Origin: JAUVPB01 sp965223695
Lineage (GTDB): Bacteria > Actinomycetota > Thermoleophilia > Gaiellales > Gaiellaceae
Direction: 5' to 3'
Assembly: GCA_965223695.1 (NCBI GenBank)
Contig: CBDCXJ010000023.1
Span: forward strand, 1-64,000
Length of the DNA: 64,000 bases
Positions 17,510 through 26,670 of this stretch are shown here, piece after piece. The position numbers were made by a program, and so were the translations under genes. Every line of letters begins with the position of its first letter. Position 1 is the stretch's first letter. The notes under the pieces are model-generated. The model was not told where the DNA came from. It did no database searches and worked only from the letters and a program-made list of their open reading frames with translations.

Positions 17510-18873
17510 CACGTGACCTCCTGGCTCGCGGAGCTGTCGATCTCGCTCGGGTGGTCGGGCGCTGGTGCCCGATCCGACTCCGCGACCTTCAGCGTGTGCG
17601 GCGCAAGCGGGTGCCCGGCAGCGTACGGGTCGACGCCAGGCCGCGAGCCGGCGAACAGCGGCCGGTCGGCGGCGTTCAGGAGCACCGGCATGACGTCGCT
17701 TCCCTCGATGTGGCCGAGAATCCCAGCGCGCTGGTTGAGCTCGCCGAACGAGTCGACCCCGTCGGCGCGCACGCCGGGGCCCGCGATCGCGAAGGGAACG
17801 GGATCGCCAGAATGGATAACCTCGGGCGAGGGCGGCGTGGCGTGATCGCCGGTGATGCAGACGATCGCATCAGAGAACGGTGGCTCGGCGAGCCGAGCCA
17901 CAGCGCGGTCGACCGACTCGATCACGCGCAGCTTCGCTTCACGGCGCTTCGAATGCCCGGCCTCGTCGCTCGCCTTCTGGTGCGAGAAGACGAACGTGGC
18001 TCCCTCTTCGAGAAGCTCGGCAGCGCGCTCGAGCCGCCGTGCAAGGTCGGCGCCAGCGTCGTCGGTCTCCTCGAGCTCGACCGGCATCAGGCCGACCACC
18101 TGGGCCAGGCCGCTGAGAAACGGCGACGCGCCGATGAGCGCACCGTTCAGACCGTGTCGCTCGGGGAAGCGCCAGGTCGGTCGCGCCTGTCCCCACCACT
18201 TGAGCGTCACGACCGAGAACGGATCGAGCCCGTCCCGCACCCTGCCGCGGCTGAGAGCGTGGTTTCGCAGCGTGTCGTGCACCCAGTGTGTCCACGCCTC
18301 GGTGGCACGCGCCGTGCGCCCGGCGCCGGCCACGCGCGAGCGCGGCTTGAGCACCGGGTTGCGGTCACGAAAGAACGGGTCGGTATCTGAGACGTCGGGG
18401 CTTGCGCCGCCGTCGATACGAAGGATCGCCTCGCCTCGACGCAGGGGGCTCAGCGCGAACGACAGTCCCTCGAGCTCGCATCGTGCGACGGTCGCGAGCA
18501 GGACGCCGCAGACGCCCTCGTCTTCCTCGCTCGGGCGACCCGTGAGCCAGAGCTCCCCATCGCGCACGACTGCCGGCCGTAGCGCGGCGTACGCGTAGAC
18601 GGCACCGTCGACCACGGGCCGCGCCCAGCCGCGGGCCTCGAAGACCGAGCGTCCGGGGAACTCCTCGTCTGCGTAGCCGAGCATCCGCCAGTGCGCTCGC
18701 TCGCTCGAGGGCGCGCGCCCCGGCCCTAGCGGCCAGAGCAGCCCGGACGAGCCGCGAGCGCAGAAGGCGTCGAGCTCCGGCGTCTCGGCGGCCTCGTTCG
18801 CCGTCTTGCCGCCGAGCTCCGGATGAGCCCGGTCGCCGAGCCCGTCAAGCAGAACGACGACGATCGGCTTCAT
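17509..18873 (-). CDS. Archaeal-type 2,3-bisphosphoglycerate-independent phosphoglycerate mutase-like protein
   Basis: This 454-residue protein belongs to the alkaline phosphatase superfamily, ApgM-like branch. Metal ligands are visible in VVLLDGLGDR at the N terminus, HQKASDEAGH and CITGDHATPP near the C terminus. The nucleophile loop reads RAPSSERAHWRMLGY, where ApgM proteins usually have PGSDxA. ATG 18873 starts at the conserved KPIVVVLLDG; a longer frame to 18930 only adds arginine-rich residues from within the upstream gene. It overlaps the NMN adenylyltransferase-like gene by 29 bases. Its place inside a catabolic operon, away from other glycolytic genes, makes a true glycolytic role uncertain; phosphatase or phosphotransferase activity on a pathway intermediate is possible. 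Confidence 0.75.
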   Translation of the reverse strand: MKPIVVVLLDGLGDRAHPELGGKTANEAAETPELDAFCARGSSGLLWPLGPGRAPSSERAHWRMLGYADEEFPGRSVFEARGWARPVVDGAVYAYAALRPAVVRDGELWLTGRPSEEDEGVCGVLLATVARCELEGLSFALSPLRRGEAILRIDGGASPDVSDTDPFFRDRNPVLKPRSRVAGAGRTARATEAWTHWVHDTLRNHALSRGRVRDGLDPFSVVTLKWWGQARPTWRFPERHGLNGALIGASPFLSGLAQVVGLMPVELEETDDAGADLARRLERAAELLEEGATFVFSHQKASDEAGHSKRREAKLRVIESVDRAVARLAEPPFSDAIVCITGDHATPPSPEVIHSGDPVPFAIAGPGVRADGVDSFGELNQRAGILGHIEGSDVMPVLLNAADRPLFAGSRPGVDPYAAGHPLAPHTLKVAESDRAPAPDHPSEIDSSASQEVT

Positions 18874-19393
18874 CGCGTAAGCCCTCGAGCATCTGGGCAA
18901 CGACCGCTGGGACGAGCTCCGTCCACGCACCGCCGTCGCGCATCGCTACCCGTACGTCGTTCGCCGCCAGGATCTTCTCGGCCCCGGGATCGAGCACGAC
19001 GACGTCGTAGCCGGCCTGCTGAAGCCGCCTGACCTTCTCCTCGCCCCATTCGTCGAACACGCGCAGGTAGTGCGTGCCGCTGTCCGGGAGGTAGTGCCGG
19101 AGCCGCTCGGGCTGCGAGATCGGAAACGGCACCACGCGGCCGTCTAGGCCCTCGGCCGCGAGCACGGCCTCGATCATCGCCAGGCGCTCCCAGTAGGTGT
19201 ACGGATTGTCCTCTGGGCGGTGACGCGTCGCCGCCGTCGGCTCGACCGGTGTGACGTCGTGCTCGGGGTTGGTGATACCGACGATCAGCTCGTCGGAGCG
19301 GGCCGCCGCCAGGCGCAGGTAGGCGAGATGCTCGTTGTGAAACGGCTGGAACCGACCGTGGATGATCCCGAGCGCCGACCCAGCCCGGCTCAT
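18845..19393 (-). CDS. Nicotinamide-nucleotide adenylyltransferase-like protein (NadM type)
   Basis: This 182-residue nucleotidyltransferase has the alpha/beta phosphodiesterase fold. The N-terminal IIHGRFQPFHNEHL contains the HxGH-like motif HNEH that binds the nucleotide phosphates, and VRVAMRDGGAWTELVP replaces the usual C-terminal ISTSxxR-type region in the archaeal NadM manner. The family joins NMN and ATP to give NAD. It starts 3 bp after the HyuB stop and overlaps the ApgM-like gene, so it is embedded in the catabolic operon. It may support NAD supply, or transfer AMP/CMP to another substrate; I cannot tell which. Confidence 0.78.
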   Translation of the reverse strand: MSRAGSALGIIHGRFQPFHNEHLAYLRLAAARSDELIVGITNPEHDVTPVEPTAATRHRPEDNPYTYWERLAMIEAVLAAEGLDGRVVPFPISQPERLRHYLPDSGTHYLRVFDEWGEEKVRRLQQAGYDVVVLDPGAEKILAANDVRVAMRDGGAWTELVPAVVAQMLEGLRDEADRRRSA

Positions 19394-19396
19394 GGC

Positions 19397-21322
19397 TCAC
19401 GACATGTCGAACGCGGCATTCGACGCCGCCGAAACCGGAGCCGACGCGGGCGGCAGCTCCCGACCTTCGAAGTATTGGGTCAGCGAGCCGGCCTCGCCCT
19501 TCGCCCGCATCTCGGCGCGCAGCTTCTCGGTCGCTGCGCTGTCGATGTCGAGCTGGTTGAGCGTGACCGGCGCGTCGGTCTCGAACACGACGCCGTAGGC
19601 ATCGCGCGCGATCTCGATCGTCGTGAAGCCGTCGAGTACGTCGTCGCGCACCGCTTCCGGCTCACGGTCGAGCGGGTCGCCATAGCCAGCCGCATTCGGC
19701 TCGCGGAACTCGACGAACTCGCCGGCCGCGAACGGCCATCCGGTGACCTTCGCGTGCAGCTCCTGCTCGGTCGAGGTCTCGGGGTTCTTGCGGCACGAGG
19801 CGACGAGCCCGTGCCAGCCGCCGAAGATGCCGTGCGGCGCGTCGGTCTGTCGATCGCCCTCGCACGAGTAGGTGCCGTCGACCATGTAGCGGTTGCGGCG
19901 AATGATCCCGACGCCGCCGCGCCACTTGCCGGGGGCGGCGGGCTCAGGACGAAGCTCATACTGCTCGCAGCGCACGGGGAAGCGCTGGTCGAGCTCCTCG
20001 ATCGGGTTGTTGCGCGTGTTGGCCATCAGGTTGTCGACCGAGTCCATTGCGTCTCTGCCGAAGCGCCCGCCGTAGGAGCCCTCGTTGACCTCGAGATAGA
20101 TCCAGTACTGGCCGGTCTCCTCCTGGAAGCCCGAGTACGAGCAGAAGTGGATGCCGGCCGAGTTGCCGGCCGTCGTCTGCTCTGGCAACGCATCGCTCAA
20201 CGCCAGGATCACGTTGTCGACCACGCGTTGCGTCTGACAGAAACGCGAGAAGCAGGCCCGCGGGAAGTTCGGGTTGAAGATCGTCCCCTTCGGGGCAATC
20301 ACGTCGACGATCCGGAAGATCCCGTCGTTCTGGGGAACGTTCTCGGGGAACGTCACCTCATCGAGCAGGACCGTGCGAACAGCGTAGTACGCACAGACGA
20401 GTAGCGATCCCTCGAAGGGCACGTTGTAGCCCGTCGGAACTTCGGAGTGCGAGCCGGTCAGGTCGATCGTCAGGTCGTTGCCCTTGACGTGGACTGCCGT
20501 CTCGACACGCAGGCGCACGTCGCGGTTCTGCGCGTCGTCGTCGAGCCAGCCGGTCGGCGCCTTGTACGTGCCGTCGGGGATCTTCTCGATCTGCGCGCGA
20601 AGCATGCGCTCGGAGTAGTCCATCCACTCGTACGCAGCGCTCATTACGACGTTGACGCCGTAGCGTTCGCAGAGCGTGACGAAGCGCTCGCGCCCGAGCT
20701 CACAGGCGGCGAGCATGGCGTTCAGGTCACCGCGGTTCATGGTCTCGGTCCGGACGTTGTCGAAGATCATCCGGTCGAGGTCCTCGTTTAGCTCGCCCTG
20801 CTCGTACCAGCGCAGACCGTTGTAGATCTTGGCCTCGGCGTACATGTCGAATGCGTCGGCGTTGATGCCGGGGAACGAGCCGCCGACGTCAAGCACGTGC
20901 GCGGTGACGGCGGCGAAGCCGATGTGCTCGCCACTGACGAAGATCGGCACCGCGATCGCAATATCGGGCGTGTGTGACGCACCCAGGTAGGGGTGGTTGT
21001 GCATGATCACGTCGCCCTCTTTGATCTCGCCCTCGAGCCGGTTGAGGAAGCCGCGGATGTACCAGGGCAGCGAGCCGATGTGCATCGGCGTCGACTCCGA
21101 CTCACAGAGCTCACGGCCCTGCGCATCGAAGATGCCGGCTCCGAGATCCTCCGACTCGCGGATGATCGATGAGTAGCTCATGCGGAAGAGAACGCCGGCC
21201 ATCTCTTGCGCTACGGCGTTGAACGCGCCGCCAAGGACGCGGAGCGTGATCGGGTCGACCTCGACGCGCTCGAAGTCGGGGGGGCCAGGCTTCTTGCCCA
21301 TCTCGTATTCGAGAACTGACAT
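19397..21322 (-). CDS. hyuB: Hydantoinase B/oxoprolinase family protein (second pair)
   Basis: This 641-residue B subunit of the hydantoinase/oxoprolinase/acetone carboxylase superfamily shows VDPITLRVLGGAFNAV at the N terminus, MHNHPYLGASHTPDIAI, DVGGSFPGINADA, RACFSRFCQTQRV and GYGDPLDREPEAV near the C terminus. It starts 14 bp after its HyuA partner stops, with GGGAGGGGGAG upstream of ATG 21322. The sequence style (NEDLDRMIFDNVRTE) is different from the other two B subunits in the window, so the three pairs are distinct paralogues, not recent duplicates. The substrate is unknown; an acetone or aryl-ketone carboxylase-like role is possible. Confidence 0.9.
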   Translation of the reverse strand: MSVLEYEMGKKPGPPDFERVEVDPITLRVLGGAFNAVAQEMAGVLFRMSYSSIIRESEDLGAGIFDAQGRELCESESTPMHIGSLPWYIRGFLNRLEGEIKEGDVIMHNHPYLGASHTPDIAIAVPIFVSGEHIGFAAVTAHVLDVGGSFPGINADAFDMYAEAKIYNGLRWYEQGELNEDLDRMIFDNVRTETMNRGDLNAMLAACELGRERFVTLCERYGVNVVMSAAYEWMDYSERMLRAQIEKIPDGTYKAPTGWLDDDAQNRDVRLRVETAVHVKGNDLTIDLTGSHSEVPTGYNVPFEGSLLVCAYYAVRTVLLDEVTFPENVPQNDGIFRIVDVIAPKGTIFNPNFPRACFSRFCQTQRVVDNVILALSDALPEQTTAGNSAGIHFCSYSGFQEETGQYWIYLEVNEGSYGGRFGRDAMDSVDNLMANTRNNPIEELDQRFPVRCEQYELRPEPAAPGKWRGGVGIIRRNRYMVDGTYSCEGDRQTDAPHGIFGGWHGLVASCRKNPETSTEQELHAKVTGWPFAAGEFVEFREPNAAGYGDPLDREPEAVRDDVLDGFTTIEIARDAYGVVFETDAPVTLNQLDIDSAATEKLRAEMRAKGEAGSLTQYFEGRELPPASAPVSAASNAAFDMS

Positions 21323-21336
21323 CTGCTCCCCCTCCC

Positions 21337-23412
21337 CTAGTTTCCGACGGCCATGACGATGTTCCCGAACTTGTCGATCTCGGCCGTGAAGCCGGGCGGG
21401 AGCACGGTGGTCGTGTCGTACTGGTTGATGATCCCGGGACCCTCGATGCGATCGCCGGCCTTGAGCTTGCTGCGGTCGTAGTAGCGCGTCGGCAGCCTCA
21501 CGAGGTCTCCGTCGACCCTGAACCAGGCCTCGGCCTCGTGGTGGAGCGCAGCGCTGGCGTCACCGTCGCCCTTCTCGACCTCGGGCACCGTCAGCTCGGG
21601 CATCAGCCCGATCCCACGGACGCGGATGTTCGGCAACTCGATGTCAACGTCGTCGAAGCGCCGCGTGTACTCGCGCTCGTGCTGATCGTGGAAGTCCTCG
21701 CTCAGCTTCGCAACCCAGGCGTCGTCGATGTCGCCGGACGGAGCGTCGACGCGCAGCTCGTAGCCCTGCCCGAGATAGCGGCAGTCGCAGACGCGCTGGA
21801 TCACGACGCGATCGGCCGGCATCCCGTCATCTTCCAGCTGCGTGCGCGCCTGCGCCTCGAGCTCTTCGAACGCTGCCTGGAAGGCCGCCTGGTCGAGCTG
21901 CGACGCGCGCTCGTAGGTCGTCGCCACATACTCATAGACCATGTCGGTCGCGAGCAGGCCCATCGCCGACGTGATGCCAGGGTACGGCGGCACGAGCACC
22001 GTGGGCGCGCCCACCTCTGCTGCGATCGTGGCCGCAAAGAGCGGTCCGGCGCCACCTTCGGCGACGAGGGCGAACTCGCGTGGGTCGAAGCCCTTGCGCA
22101 CCGAGTTCTCCTCGATCGACTGCACCATCGAGTGCGTGAGGATCTCGACGGCGCCCATCGAGGCCTCCTCGATCGACATGTCGAGCGCCGAGGCCGCGCC
22201 CTCCTTGTAGGCCTTCTCGGCGAGCTCGGGGCGAATCGTCATGTCGCCGCCGAGGAAGCCCTCGGGGAGGAGCCAGCCGAGGTTGACCATGGCGTCGGTC
22301 GCCGTGCCCTCGGTGCCGCCGCGATCGTAGGCCGCCGGGCCGGGCACAGCTCCCGCGGAGCGTGGCCCGACGCGGAAGATGCCGCCCTGGTCGACGTAGG
22401 CAATCGAGCCGCCGCCCGCGCCGATCGTGTCGACGTCGACCATCGGGATCATCGCCTGGTAAGGCCCAACCTTGGTGTCGAGCAGATGCTTCATACGCAG
22501 GTCGCCGCCAACGGCAAGGCCGATGTCGGCCGAGGTTCCGCCGACGTCGAGCGTAATCACGTTGCCGAAGCCGGCGTGCTTGCCGGCCCAGATGCCGCCG
22601 ACGACGCCGGCGACCGGACCCGACATGAGCAGATTGACCGGCCGCTGGACCGCGCCCTCGGCCGTTGCCACACCGCTCGCCGACGTCATCAGGTGGACAC
22701 CGGTCTTGACGCCGAGGCCCTGCAACTCGTCCTCGAGCTTACGGACGTACGTCGCGACCTTCGGCCCGACGAACGCGTTCAGGCAGACCGTCGAGAAGCG
22801 CTCGTACTCGCGGTACTGGGGAAGCACCTCGGAGGAGACCGACAGGAAGGCCTCGGGGAACTCCTCGCGCACGATCTCGGCGACGCGCTTCTCGTGCTCG
22901 TCGTTGACGAACGAGAAGAGGAAGCAGACCGATACCGCGTCGACGCCCGCCTCCTTGAGCTTGCGTACCTGTTCGCGCGCCTTCTCCTCGTCGAGGGGAA
23001 CGAGCACCGAGCCGTCGTTGACGATCCGCTCGGGCACCGTCAACCGGAACCGCCGCCGGACGATCGGGTAGCGCTGCCAGGGCAGATCCTGGTAGTTCGA
23101 GAAGTTGTAGGGCTTCTTGTGGCGCGCAATGTGAAGGATGTCGCGGTAGCCCTCCGTCGTGATCAAGCCAACCGTGGCGCCGTCGTGCTCGATGACGATG
23201 TTCGTCGCGATCGTCGTCCCGTGGAAGACCTGATCGAGCTTGCTCGGCTCGATCTCGGCCTCCCTGGTCAGCTCGACGACCCCGTTGACGGTTCCCTCGG
23301 AGGGGTCTTCTGGTGTCGTCGGAAGCTTGTGGACGAGCGTCTTCCCGGTCTCGTCGTCGAGGTAGATGAGATCGGTGAACGTGCCGCCGACGTCGACGCC
23401 AACTCGTTTCAT
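21337..23412 (-). CDS. hyuA: Hydantoinase A/oxoprolinase family protein (second pair)
   Basis: This 691-residue ATPase subunit has DVGGTFTDLIYLDD at residues 7-20, LDVGGTSADIGLAVGG for the second phosphate loop and GAGGGSIAYVDQGG. It also has ARHKKPYNFSNYQDLPWQ, a stretch that recalls acetone and acetophenone carboxylase subunits more than N-methylhydantoinase (recollection, not a search). It lies 33 bp after the alcohol dehydrogenase-like gene and 14 bp before hyuB, in the long operon that begins at 24474. Confidence 0.92.
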   Translation of the reverse strand: MKRVGVDVGGTFTDLIYLDDETGKTLVHKLPTTPEDPSEGTVNGVVELTREAEIEPSKLDQVFHGTTIATNIVIEHDGATVGLITTEGYRDILHIARHKKPYNFSNYQDLPWQRYPIVRRRFRLTVPERIVNDGSVLVPLDEEKAREQVRKLKEAGVDAVSVCFLFSFVNDEHEKRVAEIVREEFPEAFLSVSSEVLPQYREYERFSTVCLNAFVGPKVATYVRKLEDELQGLGVKTGVHLMTSASGVATAEGAVQRPVNLLMSGPVAGVVGGIWAGKHAGFGNVITLDVGGTSADIGLAVGGDLRMKHLLDTKVGPYQAMIPMVDVDTIGAGGGSIAYVDQGGIFRVGPRSAGAVPGPAAYDRGGTEGTATDAMVNLGWLLPEGFLGGDMTIRPELAEKAYKEGAASALDMSIEEASMGAVEILTHSMVQSIEENSVRKGFDPREFALVAEGGAGPLFAATIAAEVGAPTVLVPPYPGITSAMGLLATDMVYEYVATTYERASQLDQAAFQAAFEELEAQARTQLEDDGMPADRVVIQRVCDCRYLGQGYELRVDAPSGDIDDAWVAKLSEDFHDQHEREYTRRFDDVDIELPNIRVRGIGLMPELTVPEVEKGDGDASAALHHEAEAWFRVDGDLVRLPTRYYDRSKLKAGDRIEGPGIINQYDTTTVLPPGFTAEIDKFGNIVMAVGN

Positions 23413-23445
23413 GGTCGGGTTCCTGTCCTTCCTTGGGCCGGGTAG

Positions 23446-24474
23446 CTAGACGGTGAGGACGATCTTGCCGAACTGCTCCATGCGCTCCATCATCCGCATC
23501 GCGTCGGCGGCCTCTGCGAGCGGGAACGTGGCGTGGATCAGCGGCGTGATCTCGCCGCGCGCCGCGAGCGCGTAGCAGCGGTCGACCTCCTCGCGCGTGT
23601 AGACGAAGGAGCCGATCACGCTCTTCTGCGTACGGAAGAACGGGATGATGTCGAAGTCGACGACCTCGCCTGCGTGGCCGCCGCAGGTCACGAGGCGGCC
23701 GTCCTTCGTCATCGAGTCGAGACTCGCCTGGAAGAGCTCGCCGCCCACGTGCTCGAAGACGAGATCGACGCCGACGTCTTCGGTGACCTCCATGACGCGC
23801 TCGGGGATGTTCTCGTCGAGCCGGTTGATGCCCACGTGCATTCCGAGCTCGCTGGCCCGGTCGAGCTTCTCCTGCGTCGAGGCGTTGCCGATCACGAAGG
23901 CGCCCGCATGACTCGCGAGCTGGACGGCAGCCGAGCCGATGCCGCTGCCCACCGCGTTGATCATCACGGTCTCGCTCGCCTTCAGCCGCCCGCGCGTGAA
24001 CAGCATGTGCCACGCCGTTCCGAATGCGATCTGGAGGGCGGCCGACTGCTCGTAGGAGACCGAGTCGGGGATGCCGATCAGCTGCTCGACTCCGACGACG
24101 ACCTTCTCTGCGTAGGCGCCTCCGGTCGAGAAGCTGATGAAACCCGACGCAGTGCAGAGCGTCTCTCGGCCTGTCCGGCAATAGCGGCAGCTCGCGCACG
24201 GCGCCATGACAAACGGGTTGACCCGATCGCCGACGCTCCAGCCCTCGACGCCGTCGCCGAGCACCGAGATCTCGCCCGCGAGCTCGACGCCGAGGCTGTG
24301 CGGCAGCGTGACCGGGAAGCGCGAGATGCCCTCGCGAACATCGACGTCGAGGTGGTTGAGCCCGCACGCCTTGATGTCGATCGTGACCTCGCCGGGGCCC
24401 GGCGTCGGGTAGTCCAGCTCGTCGAGCTGGAGGACGTCCGCGCTTCCGAACTCGTGAAATCGAATTGCCTTCAA
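23446..24474 (-). CDS. Zinc-type alcohol dehydrogenase/quinone oxidoreductase (MDR family)
   Basis: This 342-residue medium-chain dehydrogenase has the GroES-like N domain (GPGEVTIDIKACGLNHLD) and an NAD(P)-binding Rossmann half with NAVGSGIGSAAVQLA. Structural zinc cysteines are present in APCASCRYCRTGRETLC, while the catalytic-zinc Cys found early in classical alcohol dehydrogenases is replaced around CGLNHLD by Asn-His. It therefore sits between zinc ADHs and quinone reductases. It is the first gene of the long minus-strand operon and is divergent from maoC across 102 bp, where both promoters must lie. Substrate unknown. Confidence 0.87.
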   Translation of the reverse strand: MKAIRFHEFGSADVLQLDELDYPTPGPGEVTIDIKACGLNHLDVDVREGISRFPVTLPHSLGVELAGEISVLGDGVEGWSVGDRVNPFVMAPCASCRYCRTGRETLCTASGFISFSTGGAYAEKVVVGVEQLIGIPDSVSYEQSAALQIAFGTAWHMLFTRGRLKASETVMINAVGSGIGSAAVQLASHAGAFVIGNASTQEKLDRASELGMHVGINRLDENIPERVMEVTEDVGVDLVFEHVGGELFQASLDSMTKDGRLVTCGGHAGEVVDFDIIPFFRTQKSVIGSFVYTREEVDRCYALAARGEITPLIHATFPLAEAADAMRMMERMEQFGKIVLTV

Positions 24475-24576
24475 GGGGTGACCTCCGGTCGCTGCGGTCG
24501 CTTCGTCGGCCGTTCACCCTACCGCGGTTTGCTAGATCATTGAGAATCGATCGTCTAGCCCGAGCAGGAGGACCAG

Positions 24577-25107
24577 ATGGCTGAGGTAAGCGTGCAGGCG
24601 CCCAAGGAATGGCGTGGGCGTTTCTTCGAGGATTTCGACGTCGGCGACGTCTTCAAGAGCCGGCTCGGACGCACGATCTCGGAGACCGACAACGTCTGGT
24701 TCACGAACCTCACGCTGAACACGAACCAGATGCACTTCAACGTGCCCTACGCCGAGGGCACGCGCTTTAAGCAGCCGCTCGTCAACAGCGCGTTCACGCT
24801 TGCGCTTGTGACCGGCATGACGGTGCCGGACACCAGCGAGAACGCCACCGCCAACCTGGCCTGGACAGACATCAAGCTCCCCAAGCCGGTCTTCGTCGGC
24901 GACACGCTCTGGTCAGAGAGCGAGATTCTGGACAAACGCGAGTCGAAGTCGAACCCGAACGTCGGAATCATCTCGATGCGCTCGCGCGGCGTGAATCAGC
25001 GTCACGAGGTCGTGATCGAGTACAAGCGGACATTCATGGTCTACAAGCGCGACGCGCCCGAGGTGAGCAACATGTACCCCGGGACGGAAGAGGAATGGAC
25101 CGTCTGA
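24577..25107 (+). CDS. MaoC family dehydratase
   Basis: This 176-residue hotdog-fold protein resembles MaoC-like enoyl/mesaconyl-CoA hydratases. The catalytic stretch ISETDNVWFTNLTLNTNQMHFN carries the usual D-x-x-x-F then N-x-x-H pattern (the Asp/His pair of the hydratase 2 motif). VFVGDTLWSESEIL is the second hotdog strand. A strong GGAGG lies six bases before ATG 24577. It is the first gene of a plus-strand set with MmgE/PrpD and acyl-CoA dehydrogenase, and probably hydrates a branched or dicarboxylic enoyl-CoA. Confidence 0.87.
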   Translation: MAEVSVQAPKEWRGRFFEDFDVGDVFKSRLGRTISETDNVWFTNLTLNTNQMHFNVPYAEGTRFKQPLVNSAFTLALVTGMTVPDTSENATANLAWTDIKLPKPVFVGDTLWSESEILDKRESKSNPNVGIISMRSRGVNQRHEVVIEYKRTFMVYKRDAPEVSNMYPGTEEEWTV

Positions 25108-25226
25108 GCCAATCCGGCGGCCCGGCGCCGCGGAAGCGGGCACACTAGAGGTGGCGCGACAGCCCCAGATCAGACCTTGAAGCAGCAGATCGAGCCGCTG
25201 GTAGCAGGAGCGAGAGGGAGAAGCAG

Positions 25227-26627
25227 ATGACAACGGCAGCCGAACAGTTCGCCGCCTTCGCAACGACGCTCACCTATGACGACATCCCGAGCGATGTCAT
25301 CGAGCACGCCAAGGACCACCTTCTCGACACCTACGGCTGCGGCCTGGCCGCGAGCGCGATGGGTGTTGCCACCGAGGGCCGCTCGACCATGCGCGAGCTC
25401 GGCGGTATCGGCGACGCCGTCGTCATCGGCCAGGACGAGGGCATGCCCGCGGCTAATGCAGCGTTCGCGAACGCGATGCTCTGCCATGGACTCGACTTCG
25501 ACGACACGCACTCCGACTCGGTCTCGCACGTCTCGACAGTCGTCTGCCCGGCCGCGCTTGCCACGGCGCAGGCGATGGGCCGCGACGGCAAGGAGCTGAT
25601 CACCGCGATCGTCGCGGGCAACGAGATCGTGACACGCGTGGGAATGGCGACCCCGGGCGCGTTTCACAAGCGGGGCTTCCACCCCACCGCGATCTGCGGC
25701 GTCTTCGGTGCGACCGCCTCGGTCGGCCGGCTGCTCGGGAACGATGCCGAGACGATCACACGCGCGCTCGGCATTGCTGGCTCGATGGCCTCAGGGCTCT
25801 TTGCCTACCTCGCCGACGGCACGCCGACGAAGCCGATCCACCCCGCCTGGGCAGCCCACGGCGCAGCGATCGCGAATCAGCTCGCCCGTTTCGGCGCGAT
25901 CGGCCCGAAGTCCATCTTTGAGGGCAAGTTCGGGCTCTACCACGCGTACGTCGGCATCGAGGAGATCGACCTCGAGAAGCAGCTCTCCGACCTTGGCGAG
26001 CGCTGGGAGACGCCACGGATCGCCTACAAGCCCTATCCGGCCTGTCACTTCATCCACGGCTCGCTTGGCGCGACCGCGGCCGTCGCGGCCGGCCGCACGT
26101 TCACGGCCGACGAGATCGACGAGATCACCGTGCGCGTGCCGCAGGCCGGCGTCGCGCTCGTGCTCGAGCCAGAGCCGCAGAAGCGCGCGCCGCGCTCGGA
26201 GTACGAGGGCAAGTTCTCGCTGCAGTACTCGACGGCCGCGATGCTCGGCCGCGGCAAGGTCGGCATTGCCGACTACACGGACGAGGCGATCGGCGACCAG
26301 GACGTCCTCGACATCGCTGCGAAGGTCAACTACGTGACCAAGGAGTACTCGAGTTACCCGTCCGAGGGCTTCCCGGGCGGGGTCGAGATCAAGTTGGCAA
26401 ACGGTGATGTCCTCGACGCCGAGCTCGAGCACCAGAAGGGCGGCCCCGACAACCCGATGAGCCGCGAAGAGGTCTCGGCGAAGTACCGCGAGAACGCGCG
26501 GCTGGCGCTCGATGCGAGCGGGACAGACGCGTTCGAGTCGGCGATGCTGGCGATCGAGTCGCACGACGATCTCGTCGTGGCGTTCGCACCGCTTGCCGGC
26601 GCCGCTTCGGCGCCGGCCGCGGCATGA
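25227..26627 (+). CDS. MmgE/PrpD family protein
   Basis: This 466-residue protein belongs to the MmgE/PrpD family, which includes 2-methylcitrate dehydratase, cis-aconitate decarboxylase and iminodisuccinate epimerase. Family features include HAKDHLLDTYGCGLA, NAMLCHGLDFDDTH with the conserved acidic/His cluster, HKRGFHPTAICGVFGA, HPAWAAHGA and YKPYPACHFIHG. Length matches the family. It starts 119 bp after maoC, preceded by GGGAGAAG. No other methylcitrate-cycle genes are in the window, so a methylcitrate role is not supported. Confidence 0.9.
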   Translation: MTTAAEQFAAFATTLTYDDIPSDVIEHAKDHLLDTYGCGLAASAMGVATEGRSTMRELGGIGDAVVIGQDEGMPAANAAFANAMLCHGLDFDDTHSDSVSHVSTVVCPAALATAQAMGRDGKELITAIVAGNEIVTRVGMATPGAFHKRGFHPTAICGVFGATASVGRLLGNDAETITRALGIAGSMASGLFAYLADGTPTKPIHPAWAAHGAAIANQLARFGAIGPKSIFEGKFGLYHAYVGIEEIDLEKQLSDLGERWETPRIAYKPYPACHFIHGSLGATAAVAAGRTFTADEIDEITVRVPQAGVALVLEPEPQKRAPRSEYEGKFSLQYSTAAMLGRGKVGIADYTDEAIGDQDVLDIAAKVNYVTKEYSSYPSEGFPGGVEIKLANGDVLDAELEHQKGGPDNPMSREEVSAKYRENARLALDASGTDAFESAMLAIESHDDLVVAFAPLAGAASAPAAA

Positions 26628-26670
26628 GCGTCGGCGCACGGGCAGCTACAGCTCCGGCGCCGACCGCGAC

